Origin: Straminergon stramineum
Lineage: Eukaryota; Streptophyta; Bryopsida; Hypnales; Calliergonaceae
Direction: 5' to 3'
DNA: 64,000 nucleotides
Assembly: GCA_963920665.1 (NCBI GenBank)
Contig: OY987265.1
Span: 7,321,001 to 7,385,000 of the forward strand
The position numbers were made by a program, and so were the translations under genes. The notes beneath the pieces are model-generated. The model did not search any database, was not told the origin of the DNA, and saw only the letters and a list, made by a program, of their open reading frames with translations. The first letter of the stretch is position 1; every line of letters starts with the position of its first letter. Positions 58,441 to 64,000 of the stretch are shown piece after piece.

Positions 58441-61400
58441 ATGGCGCTCGCATCAGTTTCCCGGAGCTCGTTCCTCGGCAATGGATTGGAGAGCCTCACC
58501 AGTAGTGGATCCTGCAGCAGCTTCCGGACGAGGGGAGCTCCGGAGCAGATTGTCATGACCTCCAATTTCGAGAAGAACAATCCGTATGCGGATGAGTTGA
58601 AGAGGACCGCGTCTTTCATCTCGCAGCCGGGGAAGGGCATCTTGGCCTCTGACGAAAGCAATGCAACCACTGGCAAACGGTTAGTACAATGCGTAGTTGC
58701 TGGGAAACGAAATTGTAGCTTCGCTCTCGCAATTTTCAAAGAAAAAATGATCAGTTTCTGGAACATCTCCGCTCTCGCAATTCCTACGGAGTTTTCTCGA
58801 TTTTGTTTTTGAAGACTGTATTCGTCAGCTGGATATATACATGCGAAGATTGAAAACCGTTAGAGAGTAATGTTCAAATTGTTGCTGAATTCGAATTTGG
58901 AGAACGAGATTATTTCGTTTTTGTGGAACTAACGTCTCATGTGATCCTTGAATTTAAAATTTGGAGGATTGAACACAGCAAGAGAGGAAAATTCGTGAGT
59001 TCTTGATTAGATCTTCGGTTTTGATTTTGGATGTGGAGTAGAGAATCTTCTGGAGTTTTAGTCCTAAAGAATGTGGAGTTTGTATCCTGCGCTAGTCAGA
59101 ATGGTCGAGGATTCAGAGAATTTTCAAGTATTGAGCTATGGAAGAAATTTACGAATGACAGCGATGGTGGAAGTGTAGGTTGGCAACGGTAGGCATGGAC
59201 AACACGGTGGAGAACAGACAAGCATGGCGCGAGCTGCTATACTCTGCTCCCGGTCTTGGCAATGTGATCGTCCTGTACCATTCCGATCTCATTTTCTCGC
59301 AATTCACTCTGCTTCTAATCGCATTTTGTGAATTTATCAAGTGAATTTCACATAATGACGTGTCTTCGTGGTTGGTGCAGTATATTAGCGGCACTATCAT
59401 GTTCGACGAGACCCTGTTCCAGTCGTCTAGAGCGGGAGTGCCGTTCGTCGACATCTTGAAGAAACAGGGCATATTGCCTGGAATCAAAGTGGACACAGGC
59501 CTACAGCCTATCGACGGCACGGACGGGGAGACCGCCACTCAAGGCTTGGATGGCCTCGCAGAGCGCTGCCAAAAGTAAGTTGTTGATTCGTGTCCTCGAT
59601 TTTGCGCACGGCAATGATAACATTCAGCCACGTCAGGACTGAGTTACTTGAAAGCAGAGAATTCTCGTTCTCACAATTCTCCAATTGCGTTTGTGATTGC
59701 CGTACACTGCATTTATTCTAATTCTGTTTTTTTAATTCAATTCTTTAGGTATATGTACATATACGAAGACTGGAAAACGTTTAAGAGCGTTCACGTTGTC
59801 CAGAAGTAGTTGCCGGAGGACTAGAATATTCGGTTTTCCCGTAGCCGAGCATGAGGAGAATTTCGAATAGCTACTTGGGCTCATGCACTGGTGTCGTTTT
59901 CTTGATCTTTGAAGGTATTACCAGCAGGGAGCACGCTTCGCCAAATGGCGTGCAGTGCTGCGGTGCGACAACGAAGTACTTCCCTCCTCCACAGCTATAC
60001 TCGAAAATGCTCACGGGCTTGCTCGCTACGCGCACATTTGCCAGGTACCTTCTTCCCCCTATCGCTTACAAACCATCCAGAATGTTCAATTTGGATATGA
60101 ATCCGGTTAAGCGGTGCGTTTTAGATTCAACACTACTGACATGACGTGCGATGCGAAATGGACTGCAGGCTAATGGCCTCGTCCCTATCGTGGAGCCTGA
60201 AGTCACTCTCGGCGAAGGTGACTACAGGTACGATTTTCCCCTACGTTGGAAGCTGTTTCGGGACTCAAGTTTCATTCATGTTTTACGAGCCCTACAGCAT
60301 CTGCAATTCTAATGTCTGCCTCTACCTTTGGTGTTGAGCAGTATCGAGCGAACAGCCTACATTTCTGAGAAAGTGAACTCTCACGTCTTCCGGTTGCTGA
60401 ATGAGTACAAGTAAGCTTTCCTCAAACACACTTTGAGCCATCTCCTTTGATCAGTTAATGCCTTGTCCTTGACCCCAATGTCGTGCTTGTTCTGACTATC
60501 ATTTGTTCACAATTTTCTGCAGTGTGATCCTGGAAGGCATCTTGCTCAAACCAAACATGATTCTTCCAGGTTCGAGACATGACTTGAGAACATTAGTCTT
60601 GACCACATCTATGCCATTGCCATCCTGAAGTGACGTAGAGTGTTGTCAATTTGAAACAGGTTTAGATGTGCCTACACCAGCTCCCGAAGAAGTGGCTCGC
60701 TACACAGTGCGTACCATGCTCCGCTCTGTCCCAGGGGCTGTCCCCGGTAAGCTCCGTCAATTCTTCAACTCTAACGCTTCTGACCAACTACATGTTTCTT
60801 AGATTCCGTTGTTTAAGCTCCAAACATTTCACGCTCTCGACTTCTTCTTATCTTCGTGTCTTCGCCATCATTGATTAACAAAAGTTGGTCGAATGACAGG
60901 AATTCACTTCTTATCAGGAGGTATGAGTGAAGAGGAAGCGACCTTGAATTTACAGGCACTTCAGGTACTTTATCTGATGTAATTAGTTATGTATAGCACT
61001 GACGTTTCGTTTGCTTGCATGTTTATAGAAAGTTTTAACCCTAATCGTTACTGGTTTCATCACCAGGCCTTCGGACCTACCCCCTGGTCTCTAACCTTCT
61101 CATACGGAAGAGCGCTGCAATCTAGCACCCTCAAAACGTGGTCAGGAAAGGTATGGTAGTTGACTAACCGAAATTCATTGTACGAATATCGTACAGTCCT
61201 CGACCTTGTTTAATCTTAGACATGCTTAGAGATGAGGAATCTTACTCGGATTTACTACTGTTGTAGGAGGAGAATTGGCGAGCCGCTCAGGAGAGACTTG
61301 TTGCCCTGGCGAAAGCGAACTCTGAAGCACAGGCAAGTCCCTGCACTCTGAACATGTTTTTCTAATACAATAACCCGTCCTATTGCGTTTCTTTCGCCAA

Positions 61401-61540
61401 GACTCTTCGAAGTCCGTCAACTTCTAACTTTGAAACGACTGGTGATTCTTTTGCAGCTTGGAAAGTACAAAGGTCCGCATCCATCTCCCGGAGGCGAACG
61501 AATTTTGCAAGCTCTTAGATTAGGTGGAGCAGGCAAGTAG
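58441..61540 (+). CDS. FBA: Class I fructose-bisphosphate aldolase, plastid-targeted
   Basis: Twelve exons: 58441-58679, 59179-59263, 59381-59574, 59915-60044, 60169-60227, 60342-60410, 60523-60569, 60660-60746, 60900-60964, 61067-61150, 61267-61332, 61457-61540; 402 aa in one frame. It should interconvert fructose-1,6-bisphosphate with DHAP and glyceraldehyde-3-phosphate (and make sedoheptulose-1,7-bisphosphate) in the stroma. The first ~38 residues are Ser-rich and transit-like. Motifs: GILASDES (66-73), GIKVD with Lys144, RFAKW with Lys183, IVEPE (223-227), and LLKPN with the Schiff-base Lys268, then FLSGG. Odd points: intron 11 starts with GC (CAG|GCAAGT). The end ([16 protein letters not shown]) lacks the usual C-terminal Tyr; a second GC donor at 61533 could join ESLLVGSS at 61627 instead. 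The middle ([22 protein letters not shown]) differs from seed-plant plastid aldolases. Confidence 0.93.
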
Positions 61541-62262
61541 ATTTGTAGCAGCACTCCTTTTCCATCATATTTTTTACCTTATCTTGCACATAAATTATGT
61601 GCAACCCCCTGACTTTCTGATTCCAGAATCTCTCCTGGTCGGATCATCTGTTGGGAACTGTACACATTTTACAAGTGAAACCATTTCTTGCTCTTGCGCC
61701 GCAAAAAGCAAAGTATCATGCCTACTGCGTTGCCTTATCCATGTCTTGAATATTTTCCATGTGAAGTCAACGTAAAATCCTCGATTGAATCGTCGGTTCA
61801 TTTCGGAGAAGTTTACGCAATAACATCGTGGAGTTCTTGCGACTCGGCTTGCAAAGTTCATAATAATAAAATATTATTGGATTCGAGACTGTGCCTCAGA
61901 CTTAGGCATGTGGATCAGCAGATACAAACTCCGATTGCCTGGCACCGATCTCTTCTTGCTACTTCGGACATGGCATTTCGAGCTATAATCGTCTCGCAGT
62001 CACACCCGTATTAGTAGTACTGGCATCGCGAATCCTCTTGGAGCCTCGGTCAATCTGCAGAATTTGAACTTTGGAGCCTCACAATACATTGTCTTCAATA
62101 TCATTTACGAATTTAATATTTCTTCAGATTCTGGAGTCCATTTAGGGTTGCAAGTTCCATAGGTCTTGCTTGGTCACACGCTCATTCTGCTTGGCAAGGG
62201 TTTCTACATGCGACGCCTTTGCGTGAAATCTGCTGTTACTGCATGCGGTGCAAGCAATCAAG
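61541..62262. other. Aldolase 3' flank and hydrolase promoter
   Basis: This may include an alternative last aldolase exon from 61627. Otherwise I see no gene; frames on both strands match nothing I know. Confidence 0.45.
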
Positions 62263-64000
62263 ATGACTACTCTGCCATCTTTGGTGTTGCGATCACCGAG
62301 CTCTCCGGTTTTGTTTCCCGTAGCCGGATACGATCCTCCTTCTGTGGTAATTCTGGTATCCATCAAGGGAAGATCATGTAGCCGTCGAAGCGCATTTCGG
62401 AGCCGAATTGGTTGCTCCGCAGCAGGTAACTATTTTTCGAGAGTATCTAATTTTCTCACGGAGTATTCCGCTCGGCGTCTGATGTTCTCAAGAATTTGGA
62501 ATTGGAATTGAAGTGTAGTTGAGGTGATGCGAGCGAGAATTTTTTTAGTTTTAACTCTTTTTGTGATGGCAATCTGTGTCACCACCTTAGCTGTATCTGT
62601 GCATTCTTTCTTGTTTGAGCTGACATTGAAAGTGCCGGAGTGGATTAGGTTTTCCACTGGAGTTTGTTCTGGGGGAATTCCTCTCAAGAAATTGTAATCA
62701 GTTTAACGGAGATCATGACTGCAGTATCTGTAATTGCGGTGCTAACTGAGTGTCTGACTCTAGTGAGAGTTTTTCTAATTTTTTTGTGAGATGCCAATCT
62801 GTGTCACCATTAGAGCTCCATCTCGGACGTAGGTGAGTTTTTCTTGTGTGAGCTGATTTTGATAGTGGCGGACTCGATCAGGTTCGTGACGATGCAAGTA
62901 GCGATTTCCAAGTTGGATCGCAAATATACTGAATCAAGTTTTGCCTTGTTGATCGCATTCTTCACGCAGAACATGGTGTCGCTTTGGACAAGCTTAAACT
63001 CAAATACAGAGTTTCAGCTCGTCTCTTGTCTCTCCGAAAAGCTAGAAGCGGATCGGAGGTAGCACGGAAAGCTCGTGCGCTCGACTTGCGATGCAAAGCC
63101 CATCTGGAAACAGGGGTTGCGCAAGAAACATATGGCGCTGCTGTGATTCCCTATGACTCCGAGGCCAAAGGTATTCGATTGAAGGGCATTGGGGGTGCAG
63201 ATTTTGCAGGGGCGTCCATATCCAGCCATATTTGGGAATGGCGCCATCGCTGGAACATCCACTACGAGAACGCAGGCACCAACCTCCACCATTTTCTTGC
63301 TTCTTCCTAACTATCCCCGGTTCTGTCCTTGCAAATTCGTCTCGGTCCTGCAAGCTATTCCTTGTGCAGAATCATGCAAGATGACTCCATGTGTATATTC
63401 CTTTAGGCTAGGGTTTCAATTGTTGCTAGAAACCTTGGCTTTAGTATGTTTCTTAACTCATAAAGGACCGACAGCCCAAATTGGACCTCATGCTCTTTTT
63501 GGCGGTTTAGAGTAGGTCATACGGGGACTTTCTTGTGTACAATTTCTTTTTGGCCCAACACATGCAACGTTTCTGCACTGTCTCTAGTGGTATCAAATTT
63601 GGCCCCATATGGATTATAATTTCACAATATGATCCATCGAATTAATATATTTTATAATATGAATTCCTGGTCCTTAGGAGTTAATGAGGAATGCAGCCGG
63701 CTGAGGAATGCAATTAGCTGTGCACAGGTATGGGAAACACCGAAGCTCCGGCATTACTCCTGCTCCCGGGGTTCGGAGTTGGCTCATACCATTACGACAG
63801 TCAACTACGAGATTTGGGGCAAGACTACAGAGTGTGGGCAATGGATTTCATGGGGCAAGGAAAGTCGTGGCCATCACATGACCCGGCACCTGGAGAGGAA
63901 GTGGTAGAGGAGATAGCGGAAGGCCAGTCGAATGCGAAGGCTCGTGATTGGTGCTCTGGAAAAAAACCAGAGTCTTGGGCAACGGATCTTGTGTATTCGG
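62263..64000 (+). CDS. Alpha/beta-hydrolase, probably plastid-targeted, 5' part only
   Basis: Exons 62263-62425, 62970-63275 and 63728 to the window end join in one frame (about 247 residues), truncated by the window. The first exon is a transit-like peptide: hydroxylated and Arg-rich, ending near RIGCSAA. Exon 2 has a basic helical region, then SSHIWEWRHRWNIHYENAG. Exon 3 gives PALLLLPGFGVGSYHYDSQL, the oxyanion-hole strand turn of the fold, then YRVWAMDFMGQGKSWP and ESWATDLVYS. This resembles the plant pheophytinase-like hydrolase group (At5g19850 type); the nucleophile elbow lies beyond the window, so the reaction cannot be named. Intron 1 is GT-AG and phase-matched; intron 2 needs a GC donor (GCAG|GCACC). 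Exon 3 is certain, exons 1-2 are likely. Confidence 0.7.
63454..63684. mobile_element. TTAA-flanked element inside the hydrolase intron 2
   Basis: TTAA at 63454-63457 and 63681-63684 bound the element. The left end CTCATAAAGGACCGACAG pairs with the inverted right end CTCCTAAGGACCAGGAAT. It contains 'aaatttggccccatat', a segment that recurs in GGB intron 1 near 51435, next to a similar CCTTAGGGTATAATG end. It ends 43 bp before the exon 3 acceptor. Confidence 0.65.

Noticed and set aside
1..64000. tRNA, rRNA or microRNA genes
   Set aside because: I saw no A/B box pair with cloverleaf, no rRNA core and no hairpin with a known mature microRNA.

Overview
The window is nuclear DNA of a land plant. 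It carries plant-specific genes with many short GT-AG introns: a plastid-type aldolase with a transit peptide, Mediator subunit 33, the topoisomerase VI A subunit (SPO11-3), a peroxisomal enoyl-CoA isomerase ending in SKL, and the geranylgeranyltransferase-I beta subunit. Exons are GC-richer than the strongly AT-rich intergenic DNA. Short introns, modest gene density and divergence from the angiosperm proteins I know suggest a non-seed plant, perhaps a bryophyte. That placement is an inference; the sequence does not name the species.

Layout. 1-6000: repeat-rich DNA with no gene. 6000-8900: leader and two-exon enoyl-CoA isomerase gene (+). 10.2-14.7 kb: a PIF/Harbinger transposon with a decayed Myb-like gene (+) facing an intact DDE transposase gene (-). 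15.3-17.9 kb: two TTAA-flanked elements. 18.2-20.2 kb: an intronless TOP6A gene (+). 22.4-23.1 kb: a small two-exon plastid membrane protein gene (-). 24.2-42.0 kb: an almost gene-free repeat block. It holds more TTAA elements, tandem arrays, a purine-rich ~85-bp array, and a GC-rich compound satellite in which a ~290-bp module recurs six times among ~14-bp minisatellite units. 42.7-49.9 kb: the 13-exon MED33 gene (-). It is divergently paired across about 1 kb with the 11-exon GGTase-I beta gene (+, 50.9-54.6 kb). 54.6-58.4 kb: AT-rich, no gene. 58.4-61.5 kb: a 12-exon plastid fructose-bisphosphate aldolase gene (+). 62.3-64.0 kb: the 5' part of an alpha/beta-hydrolase gene (+) cut by the window end.

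Exon joins were worked out by hand from reading frame, splice dinucleotides and remembered protein families. All internal phases agree for the isomerase, the plastid protein, MED33, GGTase-I beta and the aldolase.

The genes are ordinary nuclear housekeeping genes and form no shared pathway. The most unusual content is in the repeats. At least nine elements are bounded by TTAA, or by one mutated TTAA, with terminal inverted repeats mostly beginning CCCCT. These are the hallmarks of piggyBac-type non-autonomous transposons. One carries a nested TA-flanked MITE whose empty site is preserved in a second copy, and two lie inside gene introns. There are also four long foldback repeats and a compound satellite with a minus-strand frame kept open in five of six modules.
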